64,000 bases of DNA, taken from Amycolatopsis sp. WQ 127309. GTDB taxonomy: Bacteria > Actinomycetota > Actinomycetes > Mycobacteriales > Pseudonocardiaceae. Shown in pieces: positions 1-37,943 of the stretch (its first letter is position 1; every line of letters starts with the position of its first letter). The notes under the pieces were generated by a model. That model was not told the DNA's origin. It ran no database searches and saw nothing but the letters and a program-made list of their open reading frames with translations. Location: contig NZ_CP095481.1 of NCBI RefSeq assembly GCF_023023025.1, positions 8,383,001 through 8,447,000 on the forward strand, written 5' to 3'. A program made the position numbers and the translations under genes.

Positions 1-29880
<29,880 letters not shown>

Positions 29881-29885
29881 TGCGT

Positions 29886-29890
29886 CTCCC
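29886..29890 (-). promoter_or_regulatory. Ribosome binding site deciding the PKS start
   Basis: GGGAG sits five bases upstream of the TTG at 29880. The only later in-frame alternative before the KS homology begins, GTG 29859, has a weaker GGTGG. The upstream in-frame stop at 29896-29898 excludes anything longer. Confidence 0.5.
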
Positions 29891-29994
29891 GTTGCTCACC
29901 TGCACGCCTGCTCATCGCAGAGGTCGAGGTAAAGGATCGGCTGATCGGGGCCGGGAAAACCGCAGTCTTGCCCGCGTGGGAACGTCCGGAACGC

Positions 29995-30579
29995 CTACGA
30001 GCGCACGACGACCGGGAAGCCCGGACAGATGCGGGACGCCGTTTCGGTGGCCGCGGCGAGGATCTCGGCGTCGGTCAGGTCGAGCCCGTGGGAGCCCATG
30101 ACCGCGAGGTTGACGCTCATCATCGCCATCCGGACCTTGAGCCGGTCCAGCTCCGAGGCGCCCGGCTCGGCCAGCAGCGACGAGATCTTCTGCAGGCGGT
30201 CCAGCGCGCCGCCGTGGTCGGGCTTGAGGTCGCGCAGCGCGGCCTGGTTGGCGATGGCGAACCGGGCGAAGCCGAGGCCGTCGTCGAGCATGAGGCCGAA
30301 CCAGCCGGCCGCTATCCTGGCCGAGCGTTCCGGCGAGTGCGGCTGCCCCTCGGCCCATTCGATGAGCGCGTCGAGCGTGGTCAGCCGGTCTTCGAACAGG
30401 CTGCGGACGATCGCTTCCTTGCTTTCGAAGTGGTAGTACACCGCGGCCTTGGTGATGTCGAGCTGCTCGGCGATCTGCCGCAACGACGTGGCCTCGTAGC
30501 CGTGCACGGTGAACAGGTCCAGCGCGACCCGCCGGATTTCGGCGCGCCGGTCGCCCGCTGCCTTGCGTTGCTGCGCCAT
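29995..30579 (-). CDS. TetR-family transcriptional repressor
   Basis: 194 residues. The N-terminal helix-turn-helix (about residues 32-51) reads TSLRQIAEQLDITKAAVYYH and is followed by FESKEAIV, a typical TetR/AcrR DNA-binding domain. The C-terminal ligand domain is mostly alpha-helical and not identifiable. The ATG at 30579 is preferred over longer in-frame starts, because those would extend across the divergent promoter and into the exporter gene. The gene is divergent from the MFS exporter, with two palindromes in the shared intergenic region, so it most likely represses the exporter and itself. It reads towards the PKS and stops 114 nt before it with no obvious terminator, so read-through into the PKS is possible. 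The ligand may be the cluster product. Confidence 0.9.
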   Translation of the reverse strand: MAQQRKAAGDRRAEIRRVALDLFTVHGYEATSLRQIAEQLDITKAAVYYHFESKEAIVRSLFEDRLTTLDALIEWAEGQPHSPERSARIAAGWFGLMLDDGLGFARFAIANQAALRDLKPDHGGALDRLQKISSLLAEPGASELDRLKVRMAMMSVNLAVMGSHGLDLTDAEILAAATETASRICPGFPVVVRS

Positions 30580-30630
30580 GGGCGTGGCTCTCCTGGTTGC
30601 TCGATCGATCCGCGGGTCCATGATAACCCG

Positions 30631-30659
30631 TTGCTTACCTTCCGGCCGGTCAGTACTCT
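30631..30659 (+). promoter_or_regulatory. Candidate promoter of the MFS exporter gene
   Basis: TTGCTT (30631-30636) and TACTCT (30654-30659) are 17 bp apart, an acceptable sigma-70-like pair. Operator 1 lies within the spacer and operator 2 just downstream, which fits repression. The match is by eye and the hexamers are imperfect. Confidence 0.35.
30636..30655. promoter_or_regulatory. Operator-like palindrome 1 between tetR and the MFS gene
   Basis: TACCTTCCGGCCGGTCAGTA has a CCGGCCGG core flanked by near-symmetric TACC/AGTA ends. It overlaps the candidate spacer of the exporter promoter. It is the mirror partner of the second site: 22-nt arms at 30634-30655 and 30663-30684 are inverted repeats with one mismatch. 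A TetR dimer site is the natural reading. Confidence 0.7.
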
Positions 30660-30662
30660 CAC

Positions 30663-30682
30663 TACTGACCGGCCGGAAAGTA
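30663..30682. promoter_or_regulatory. Operator-like palindrome 2 between tetR and the MFS gene
   Basis: TACTGACCGGCCGGAAAGTA has the same CCGGCCGG core with perfectly complementary TACT/AGTA ends. Its centre lies 27 bp from that of the first site. It would cover the predicted exporter transcription start. Confidence 0.7.
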
Positions 30683-30712
30683 AGTTGACCACTCCGTGAA
30701 GGATCCCACCCC

Positions 30713-32278
30713 ATGACGACAGAGACCACCGGCGAGGCCGCCCCGCCCGGCGCCGCGACTGCGGCCACGGCGCCCGCCCAGTTCACCCACCGGCAGATCA
30801 TGGTCACCATGAGCGGCCTGGTCATCGCGATGCTCCTGGCGATGCTGGACAACATGATCGTCGCCCCGGCGCTGCCCACGATCGTCGGCGACCTCGGCGG
30901 CCTGAGCCACCTCGCCTGGGTGACGACCGGCTACATCCTCGCCTCGACGGCGTCCACCCCGATCTGGGGCAAGCTCGGCGACCTCTTCGGACGGCGCATC
31001 GTCTTCGTCTCGTCGGTCGTGGTGTTCCTCGCGGGCTCGGCGCTGGCCGGGATGTCGCAGAACATGGGCGAGCTGGTCGCCTTCCGCGCCGTGCAGGGCC
31101 TCGGCGCCGGCGGCCTGATGGTCGGCGTGCTGTCGATCATCGGCGAGATGATCCCGCCGCGGGAACGCAGCAAGTACATGGGCCTGATGATGGCCGTCAT
31201 GCCCGTCGCGATGATCGGCGGCCCGCTGGCCGGCGGCTTCATCACCGACAACTTCTCCTGGCGCTGGGCCTTCTACGTCAACCTGCCGCTCGGCGCGGTC
31301 GCGCTGGTGGTCTGCTGGCTGACCCTCGCCAAGCTCCCCCGCGGCACCGGCAAGGCGCGGATCGACTGGCTCGGCGCCGGCCTGCTGACCGTGTGGATCA
31401 CCACGCTCGTCCTGATCACCAGCTGGGGCGGCACGCAGTACGACTGGGCGTCACCGCAGATCCTCGGCCTCGCCGTGGTGACCGTGGCCGCGTTCATCGC
31501 CTTCGTGATCGTGCAGCGCCGGGTGGCCGAGCCGATCATGCCGCTGCGGGTGTTCGGCAACGTCAACTTCACCCTTTCGGGCGGGCTGGCGTTCATCTCC
31601 GGCTTCGCGATGTTCGGGGCGGTCACGTTCCTGCCGCAGTTCCAGCAGTTCGTGCAGGGCTCGTCGGCGACCAACAGCGGGCTGCTGCTGATGCCGATGA
31701 TGATCGCGGCCATGGTCGTCTCCCTCGCCAGTGGCGCGATCATCAGCAAGACCGGGCGCTACAAGATCTTCCCGATCATCGGCGGCATCCTGCTCACCGC
31801 GGCGCTCGCCCTGTTCGCGACCCTGGACATCGACACGTCGAAGACGACGACCGCGATCTACATGGTCGTGCTCGGCGCCGGGATGGGCTGCCTGATGCAG
31901 ACGTCCACGCTGATCGCGCAGAACAGCATCGAACTGCGTGACATCGGCGCGGGCACGGGCGCGGCGACGTTCCTGCGCAACATGGGCAGCTCGCTCGGGG
32001 TGGCGCTGCTGGGCGCGATCTACACCAGCTCGCTGAGCACGTCCCTGACCGGGGGCGCCGGCTTCTCCGCGAGCGGCAACCAGATGACTCCCGCCATCCT
32101 GCACAAGCTGCCCGAAGCCGCGCAGCACATGTTCAAGGTCGCCGTCACCGACAGCCTGGGCACGATGTTCGTCGTGGCCGCCTCGGTCGCGGCGGCGGGC
32201 ATCGTCATCGCGTTCTTCGTCCGCCAGATCCCGCTGCGGGGCCGCGCCCCCGCCGAGACGGCGCTCCAGGAGGTCTGA
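30713..32278 (+). CDS. MFS drug exporter, DHA2 (EmrB/QacA-like) 14-helix family
   Basis: 521 residues, the usual length for 14-TMS proton antiporters. Helix 1 carries MLDNMIVAPALPTIVGDL, a family hallmark with a membrane Asp. Loop 2-3 has motif A (GKLGDLFGRR), and helix 5 has an antiporter motif C form (PVAMIGGPLAGG). Long hydrophobic stretches continue to about residue 505. GAAGGA lies nine bases before the ATG. The gene is divergent from tetR and ends at a perfect palindrome. It probably exports the cluster product or an intermediate from the cytosol and so contributes to self-resistance; the substrate is inferred from location only. Confidence 0.93.
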   Translation: MTTETTGEAAPPGAATAATAPAQFTHRQIMVTMSGLVIAMLLAMLDNMIVAPALPTIVGDLGGLSHLAWVTTGYILASTASTPIWGKLGDLFGRRIVFVSSVVVFLAGSALAGMSQNMGELVAFRAVQGLGAGGLMVGVLSIIGEMIPPRERSKYMGLMMAVMPVAMIGGPLAGGFITDNFSWRWAFYVNLPLGAVALVVCWLTLAKLPRGTGKARIDWLGAGLLTVWITTLVLITSWGGTQYDWASPQILGLAVVTVAAFIAFVIVQRRVAEPIMPLRVFGNVNFTLSGGLAFISGFAMFGAVTFLPQFQQFVQGSSATNSGLLLMPMMIAAMVVSLASGAIISKTGRYKIFPIIGGILLTAALALFATLDIDTSKTTTAIYMVVLGAGMGCLMQTSTLIAQNSIELRDIGAGTGAATFLRNMGSSLGVALLGAIYTSSLSTSLTGGAGFSASGNQMTPAILHKLPEAAQHMFKVAVTDSLGTMFVVAASVAAAGIVIAFFVRQIPLRGRAPAETALQEV

Positions 32279-32281
32279 CGA

Positions 32282-32315
32282 CTCGGTGGGCGTTCCGATC
32301 GGAACGCCCACCGAG
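32282..32315. terminator. Bidirectional terminator between convergent genes
   Basis: A perfect 34-bp palindrome: CTCGGTGGGCGTTCC, then GATC, then the exact reverse complement. It lies 3 bp after the MFS stop and 8 bp before the end of the convergent hydrolase gene. There is no T-run, as is common in actinomycetes. Confidence 0.8.
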
Positions 32316-32323
32316 CCCGTCCG

Positions 32324-34504
32324 TCACCGCAGCTTGGTCGGCGGCGTGGTGCCGGTCCGTTCGTCGCCGTAGCTCAGCCAGGTGCCGATCGGGGCACGCT
32401 GCCCGACGCCTGGACGGCTGTAGTCGCACACGCCACCGGGGAACGCCGCCCGCAGCCGGGTCCGCTCCGCTGTCGTGAAGGTGACCGGGTAGTCGCGGAA
32501 GTCCAGCGGCTGGAGGCGGCACTTCAGCACGTCGAGGGCCAGGCTCTCCCCCGCCACCATCCGGGTGTTGGCCGCCACCGGGTACTGCGCGCCGCACTGG
32601 CCGCTCGCCGGGTACGTCAGCTTCTCGGTGATCCGCGACGCGGCGGACAGGTAACACCCGTCGCCGAGATCGCGCGGTCGGTTCGCCAGCACCTTCTGCT
32701 GGTGGCTCCGGTGTGAACCGTCGGCGTCGATCGCGGTGAGCCAGCGGTCCATCGCGTCGAGCTCGTAGACACTGGCGGCCGCCGCTTCGGGCCCGGTGGC
32801 GTGGTTTTCGATGATGACCTGGTTGCCCGCGGTGCCGTTGGCCCGCAGAAGCCGTTGCCGCATCACGTAGGACCACTCGGTGGTGTGGATGTCGTTGCCG
32901 AACCCGGCCAGGTCGAGATCGGTCCGCTGGTCGATGATCGGCGTCTCCCGCAAGCCCTGCGACGCCGAGTTCAGGATGTCGTCGGCGTACACCGCGCTGA
33001 GCGCCTTCGGGTCGGCCGCGATCCGCTGCGCCACGGGCTTTCCGGTGTAGTCGAGGCCGCCGATGGCGGCGTTGAGGTCCACGAACTGCGCCGCGGTGAT
33101 CGTCCCGGCCTTCAGCGCGGCCAGGCCGTACTGCACCCCGGTGGTGTCCAGCGGGCTGCGCACGAACCCGGTCTTCGGGTCCCGGCCGATCTGGTTGGCC
33201 AGCTGCTCGTTCGAGTTGCACTTCACCCCGCGCGGGTTGGTGACCGGATCCCAGCGTGCCGAGACCGGGATGGCCGCGTTGCAGCTGTCGGTCGCGGTGG
33301 CGCGGCTGGCGAAGGTCTGGTCCCAGGAGACGCAGGTGTCGTAGCTGGTGAACCCCGCGACGGCCTGTTTCTGCGCCGCGGTGAACGACGCGCCCGGCCC
33401 GGCGAAGTACCGGTCCAGCAGGCGGCAGTCCGACACCGGGCCGCCCACGCTGAGCGGATCCGGGAACGAGACGCCCGGGATGATGCCGTCGACGATGCCG
33501 GGGTAGTTCTCGGCGATGTCGTACTGCTGGATCGCCCCGCCCGAGCCGCCCCAGCCGATGGTGTGGGCGACCGGGCCGTAGGTCTCGATGAAGTGTTCCT
33601 TGACCATCATCGCCGCTTCGGCGGAGATGATCGGGCTGCAGTTGTTGTCGAGCACGTTCAGGGTCGACGACGTGACCGCGTAACCCTGGGCCAGGAACAG
33701 GTCGTTGACGACCCCGCCGGTCGAGTTGCCCTGGTGGTAGCCCGCGTTGCAGCCGCCGCCGAAGGTGTAGACCAGCTTCCCGTTCCAGCTCTTGTCCGGC
33801 GCGACGGGTGACGGCGTGCCGTCGTAGAGCGCCGCCATCTCGTAGACGGCGCGGTCGATCGTGCCGCGTTCGACGCGGACGACGTAGGGCACCGCGTGCC
33901 CGCCGACCGTGGCCGTCGCGAGGTCCGCGGGCCGGGTCGCCGGGTCCGCCAGCGGCGCGAACGCCCCGGCGGTGGTCTTGTACTGGTAGCTCACCTGGGT
34001 CGGCGCGCTGCACAGCGGCTGGGACGCCGCGGGCAGGCCGAACGCCTGGGTTTCGCAGTAGAACGGGCGCTGCTGCGAGCCGGAGAAAACGGGCCCGGTG
34101 ATCGGGTGGTTGGTGACGCGCAGGTTCGCCCGCTGGTCCGGACCGGGCCCGCTCGTCCGGGCGCTCAGGTCGTTGGCTCCGTCGCGCAGGCCGGTGACCA
34201 GGCCGAGCAGGCTGCCGTCCGGCTGGGCGTGGAAGCTCGAGGTGACGTCGTGGCCGTTGCCGCTGACGGTGACCCGCGCTCGCGCCGGCGGGACGACCTT
34301 GACCAGCACCTGTCCCCCGCTGACGAGCGCGGGCCGCGGGTTCGACACCGTCTCGATCGTCAGCTGCCGCCCTGGCGGAGCGCCGGCCGCCGCGGTCGCG
34401 GTCCCCATCAGGAGGACGGGTGCGGTCAAGGCCGCCACCACGACGGATGAGCGCAAAGTACGGTTGGCCACCAGACACCCCGCTCGCTTGTGGCATCGCG
34501 TCAT
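32324..34504 (-). CDS. Secreted DUF6351 / tannase-like alpha-beta hydrolase
   Basis: About 726 residues from ATG 34504; ATG 34534 and GTG 34471 are alternatives. A signal peptide is clear: a basic stretch with ANRTLRSS, then a hydrophobic run VVVAALTAPVLLMGTATAAA with an Ala-rich cleavage region. The mature protein has GWGGSGGAIQQY, a GxSxG-type nucleophile elbow. Many paired Cys fit an exported protein. The overall pattern (FYCETQAFG, GGGCNAGYHQGNSTGG, HTTEWSYVMRQRL) matches what I recall of the DUF6351 family, of unproven function and resembling tannase or feruloyl esterase. It is transcribed convergently with the exporter and separately from the NRPS operon. It could process an exported precursor or be an unrelated housekeeping gene caught between the two halves of the cluster. 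Confidence 0.75.
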   Translation of the reverse strand: MTRCHKRAGCLVANRTLRSSVVVAALTAPVLLMGTATAAAGAPPGRQLTIETVSNPRPALVSGGQVLVKVVPPARARVTVSGNGHDVTSSFHAQPDGSLLGLVTGLRDGANDLSARTSGPGPDQRANLRVTNHPITGPVFSGSQQRPFYCETQAFGLPAASQPLCSAPTQVSYQYKTTAGAFAPLADPATRPADLATATVGGHAVPYVVRVERGTIDRAVYEMAALYDGTPSPVAPDKSWNGKLVYTFGGGCNAGYHQGNSTGGVVNDLFLAQGYAVTSSTLNVLDNNCSPIISAEAAMMVKEHFIETYGPVAHTIGWGGSGGAIQQYDIAENYPGIVDGIIPGVSFPDPLSVGGPVSDCRLLDRYFAGPGASFTAAQKQAVAGFTSYDTCVSWDQTFASRATATDSCNAAIPVSARWDPVTNPRGVKCNSNEQLANQIGRDPKTGFVRSPLDTTGVQYGLAALKAGTITAAQFVDLNAAIGGLDYTGKPVAQRIAADPKALSAVYADDILNSASQGLRETPIIDQRTDLDLAGFGNDIHTTEWSYVMRQRLLRANGTAGNQVIIENHATGPEAAAASVYELDAMDRWLTAIDADGSHRSHQQKVLANRPRDLGDGCYLSAASRITEKLTYPASGQCGAQYPVAANTRMVAGESLALDVLKCRLQPLDFRDYPVTFTTAERTRLRAAFPGGVCDYSRPGVGQRAPIGTWLSYGDERTGTTPPTKLR

Positions 34505-34800
34505 CGCGACACCGGGCAGCTGCCGGTATAGCACCTGCGGCCCGGCCGGAACAACATCCGGTATCCGTTGCGGAAGAACCGAAAAGTCCGGTTCGGCCGG
34601 CGGGACCGAGCCTCCGTCGACGCGCTACAGACCGTGCCGACTCCGCGGGGCGACTGCGTCCGAGCGGACTAATGCCTGGTGGCAGGCGTAAAAGCTGATT
34701 GACCCGTCATCCCGCTGGGTACTTCTGCGACACAGCGAAACCCACCGGCCGCGGCGCCTTTCGCCGGACTGCCGCACGCCTCGCCCACCCGGAGACCATC
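34505..34800. other. Intergenic region upstream of the hydrolase
   Basis: Less GC-rich than its surroundings. It contains a small hairpin (GAACCG at 34576-34581 with CGGTTC at 34589-34594) and two CCGGTAT copies near 34521 and 34558. It must hold the hydrolase promoter (minus) and any promoter for the small plus-strand gene. I see no convincing -35/-10 pair. Confidence 0.4.
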
Positions 34801-34908
34801 ATGAACGACTCAGGAGCTTGGCACGACCAGTTGCAGCGTCAGCAGGAAGCGATCCAGCGCAAGCGCCGGGAATCCGCCACGACCGGCACCGTCACCCCCA
34901 CCCGGTGA
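34801..34908 (+). CDS. Possible small protein, 35 residues, function unknown
   Basis: An ATG is preceded by GGAG eight bases upstream. It opens a 35-codon frame rich in Gln, Arg and Glu ([17 protein letters not shown]) that would form a charged amphipathic helix. A strong terminator hairpin begins 30 bp after the stop. A longer in-frame start at 34699 lacks a ribosome site. No family recognised. The composition is not simply that of random high-GC DNA, but a chance frame cannot be excluded. Confidence 0.4.
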   Translation: MNDSGAWHDQLQRQQEAIQRKRRESATTGTVTPTR

Positions 34909-34938
34909 CGGCTGTCCGTCCACAAAGGAGCATCGGCC

Positions 34939-34984
34939 CGAGGCCCGCCTTTCCCCGTCCGCAGCGGGGTTCAGGCGGGCCTCG
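34939..34984. terminator. Terminator hairpin between small ORF and threonine aldolase
   Basis: A 12-bp stem (CGAGGCCCGCCT with AGGCGGGCCTCG) encloses a nested CCCCG/CGGGG stem. It lies between convergent transcription units, 28 bp past the end of the aldolase gene. It can serve the large NRPS operon and the small plus-strand gene. Confidence 0.8.
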
Positions 34985-35012
34985 TTCATGGCGGCACGAG
35001 TGATCCGGCGGG

Positions 35013-36128
<1,116 letters not shown>

Positions 36129-36145
36129 AACAGGCTCCTAAGGGG

Positions 36146-36331
36146 TCAGCGGGTGGCCATGCGGTCGCGGAGGCTCCGCGGGCGCATGTCGGTCCAGACG
36201 GCGTCGATGTGGGCGAGGCACCGGTCACGCGGGCCGGTGACGCCGGCGCTCAGCCAGCCCGGCGGCAGGTCGCGGCCGGCGGGCCAGATCGAGTACTGCT
36301 CCTCGTCGTTGCGGACGACGGTGAACGTCAT
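36146..36331 (-). CDS. MbtH-like NRPS adenylation-domain chaperone
   Basis: 61 residues. It carries the family pattern in order: [33 protein letters not shown], including the three conserved Trp. Its ATG overlaps the stop of the upstream lyase gene (ATGA), and GGAG is nearby. MbtH proteins bind and activate A domains. The many A domains of the upstream NRPS genes are the expected partners. It ends slightly shorter than many homologues but the core is complete. Confidence 0.95.
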   Translation of the reverse strand: MTFTVVRNDEEQYSIWPAGRDLPPGWLSAGVTGPRDRCLAHIDAVWTDMRPRSLRDRMATR

Positions 36332-37818
36332 GACGTGCTCCGGGTGTCGATGAGCGAGCGGACGGCGTCGTCGAGGCCGATCTCGGCCTGGCTCCAGCGC
36401 CAGCGGCGTTCCTCGACGTCGGCGCGGATGCGGGCGAACGCCGTCTCGGCCTCGGTGACGGCGGCGAGCACGGAGTCCCGCGCCGGGCCGCCACCGTGGG
36501 CGGCGTGCTGGGCGACTTCGGCGGGGTCGAGCGCCGCGAGGACGTGCTCGGGCTGGCCGGCCAGCCGGGTCCGGGCGACTTCGTGCAGCGGCAGCCCGGC
36601 GTCGAGGGCCTCCTTGGCGATGGCGCCGACCTCGTGGTGCGCCTGCCGGAACGGCATCCCGGCGTCGACGAGCCGTTCGGCGAGGTGGGTGGCGGCGGTC
36701 TGGCCGTCGACGGCGCGTTCGTACATCCGCTCGGGCACCGGCTCGGCCCCTTCGACGACCAGCCGCAGCAGGACGACCGCGTCGGTGGCCGCTTCGAGCG
36801 CCGACCAGGCCGGGGCGACGGCTTCGGTGCCGACGGCGATGGCGTTGGTGAACCGCGCGGTGGCCATCGCGCTCGCCGACGCGGTGAACGCGCCGAGCGG
36901 CGCCAGCGCCCGGCCTTGGACGTGCTCCAGCAGGAACGGGTTGCGCTTCTGCGGCATCATCGAGCTGGACCCGACGACGTCGTCGGCCAGCCGCAGCAGC
37001 CCGGCCTCGGCGCTGGTCCAGGCCTGCAGGTCGTGCGAGACGCGGCAGAGCAGCACCCCGAGCACGGTGGCCGCGGACAGCTGCCGCAGCACCAGGTCCC
37101 GCGACGCGACGGCGTGCAGCGAGTTCGCCAGCGGCGCGGCGAAGCCGAGCAACGCCGTCGTGCGGTGCTGGTCGACCGGCAGCGACGTCCCGCCGACCGC
37201 GCCCGCGCCGAGCGGGTTCTGGTCGAGCTCCGCCCCGGCCTGCCACAGCCCTTCGACGTCGCGCACCAGTGCGCTCGCCACCCCGGCCAGGTAGTGGCCG
37301 TAGGTGATCGGCACCGCGGGCTGGTGGTGGGTGTAGGCGGGCATGGTGACGTCGGCCCAGCGCCGCGCGCGGTCCAGCAGGGCGCGGCCGAGGGCGTCGG
37401 ACTCGGCGAGCAGCCGCTCGTGCGGCTCCCGCAGCCGCAGCCGCACGACGGTGGCGTTGAGGTCGTTGCGCGACCGTCCACTGTGGAGGATTCCGCCGAT
37501 CTCGGGGCCGAGGGTGTCGATCAGGTAGGACTCGTAGGCGAGGTACCGGCCGCGGGGCGCGGGGACCTCGTGCAGCGGCGCGAACCGGTGCGCCCGCAGG
37601 TTTTCGATGCCGGCGAGGAGCTCGGCGGCGCGGGCGGCGTCGACGATGCCGCGTTCGGCGAGCATCACGACGTGGGCGCGGTCGACCTGGCTGATCAGGC
37701 CGAGCTCGGCGGCGACTGGGTCCGCTGCGGGGGCGGTGTCGCGGTCGAAGAGGATCTCCCGTGCGGCGGCGGCGACCGGGCTGCTCAGCCGTCCGGTATC
37801 GCCCTTGGCGATGGTCAT
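36328..37818 (-). CDS. Argininosuccinate lyase-like enzyme, probable 2,3-diaminobutyrate-forming lyase
   Basis: 496 residues, fumarase/ASL superfamily. All three signature regions are present: HSGRSRND (112-119), YTHHQPAVPITYGH (162-175) and GSSSMMPQKRNP (283-294, the mobile Ser loop). ATG 37818 is preceded by AAGGAG seven bases upstream and overlaps the micro-ORF stop (ATGA). It sits in an NRPS operon beside a threonine-kinase-like and a CysK-like gene, with no other arginine genes, so a role in arginine synthesis is unlikely. The inferred reaction is removal of fumarate from the Asp adduct made by the CysK-like enzyme, releasing 2,3-diaminobutyrate. The superfamily is certain; the substrate is inferred from context. 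Confidence 0.85.
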   Translation of the reverse strand: MTIAKGDTGRLSSPVAAAAREILFDRDTAPAADPVAAELGLISQVDRAHVVMLAERGIVDAARAAELLAGIENLRAHRFAPLHEVPAPRGRYLAYESYLIDTLGPEIGGILHSGRSRNDLNATVVRLRLREPHERLLAESDALGRALLDRARRWADVTMPAYTHHQPAVPITYGHYLAGVASALVRDVEGLWQAGAELDQNPLGAGAVGGTSLPVDQHRTTALLGFAAPLANSLHAVASRDLVLRQLSAATVLGVLLCRVSHDLQAWTSAEAGLLRLADDVVGSSSMMPQKRNPFLLEHVQGRALAPLGAFTASASAMATARFTNAIAVGTEAVAPAWSALEAATDAVVLLRLVVEGAEPVPERMYERAVDGQTAATHLAERLVDAGMPFRQAHHEVGAIAKEALDAGLPLHEVARTRLAGQPEHVLAALDPAEVAQHAAHGGGPARDSVLAAVTEAETAFARIRADVEERRWRWSQAEIGLDDAVRSLIDTRSTS

Positions 37819-37943
37819 CGGGGTGCTCCTTCCGGGGTTTCCGGGTGGGGTGCGGGACCGTCCGGGTCCCGTTCGTCGCCCGCGCGGTCGGCGTGGGCTT
37901 CGGCGGTCTGCGCGACGGTGGCGATCAGGAACCTCAGCGTCAT
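37815..37943 (-). CDS. Translationally coupled micro-ORF, 42 residues, unknown function
   Basis: The ATG overlaps the ATP-grasp stop (ATGA), and its stop overlaps the lyase start (ATGA). A strong GAGGAG lies eight bases before the start. The peptide opens with a short hydrophobic stretch (MTLRFLIATVAQ) and continues as a polar tail rich in Asp, Glu, Pro and Ala. I recognise no family. It could be a small functional protein or a coupling cistron that keeps ribosomes moving from the ligase to the lyase gene. The ribosome site and phase support translation. Confidence 0.6.
   Translation of the reverse strand: MTLRFLIATVAQTAEAHADRAGDERDPDGPAPHPETPEGAPR

Noticed and set aside
29995..30879. Longer TetR protein starting at 30879
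   Set aside because: The extension would cross both operators and the exporter start; ATG 30579 gives a normal TetR N-terminus.
34576..34594. Small 6-bp hairpin as a regulatory element
   Set aside because: Too short and without a clear promoter around it; could be chance.
36328..37818. Primary-metabolism argH
   Set aside because: Signature motifs fit ASL, but the gene lies in an NRPS operon with a threonine kinase and CysK-like partner and no arginine genes, so a cluster-specific lyase is more likely.
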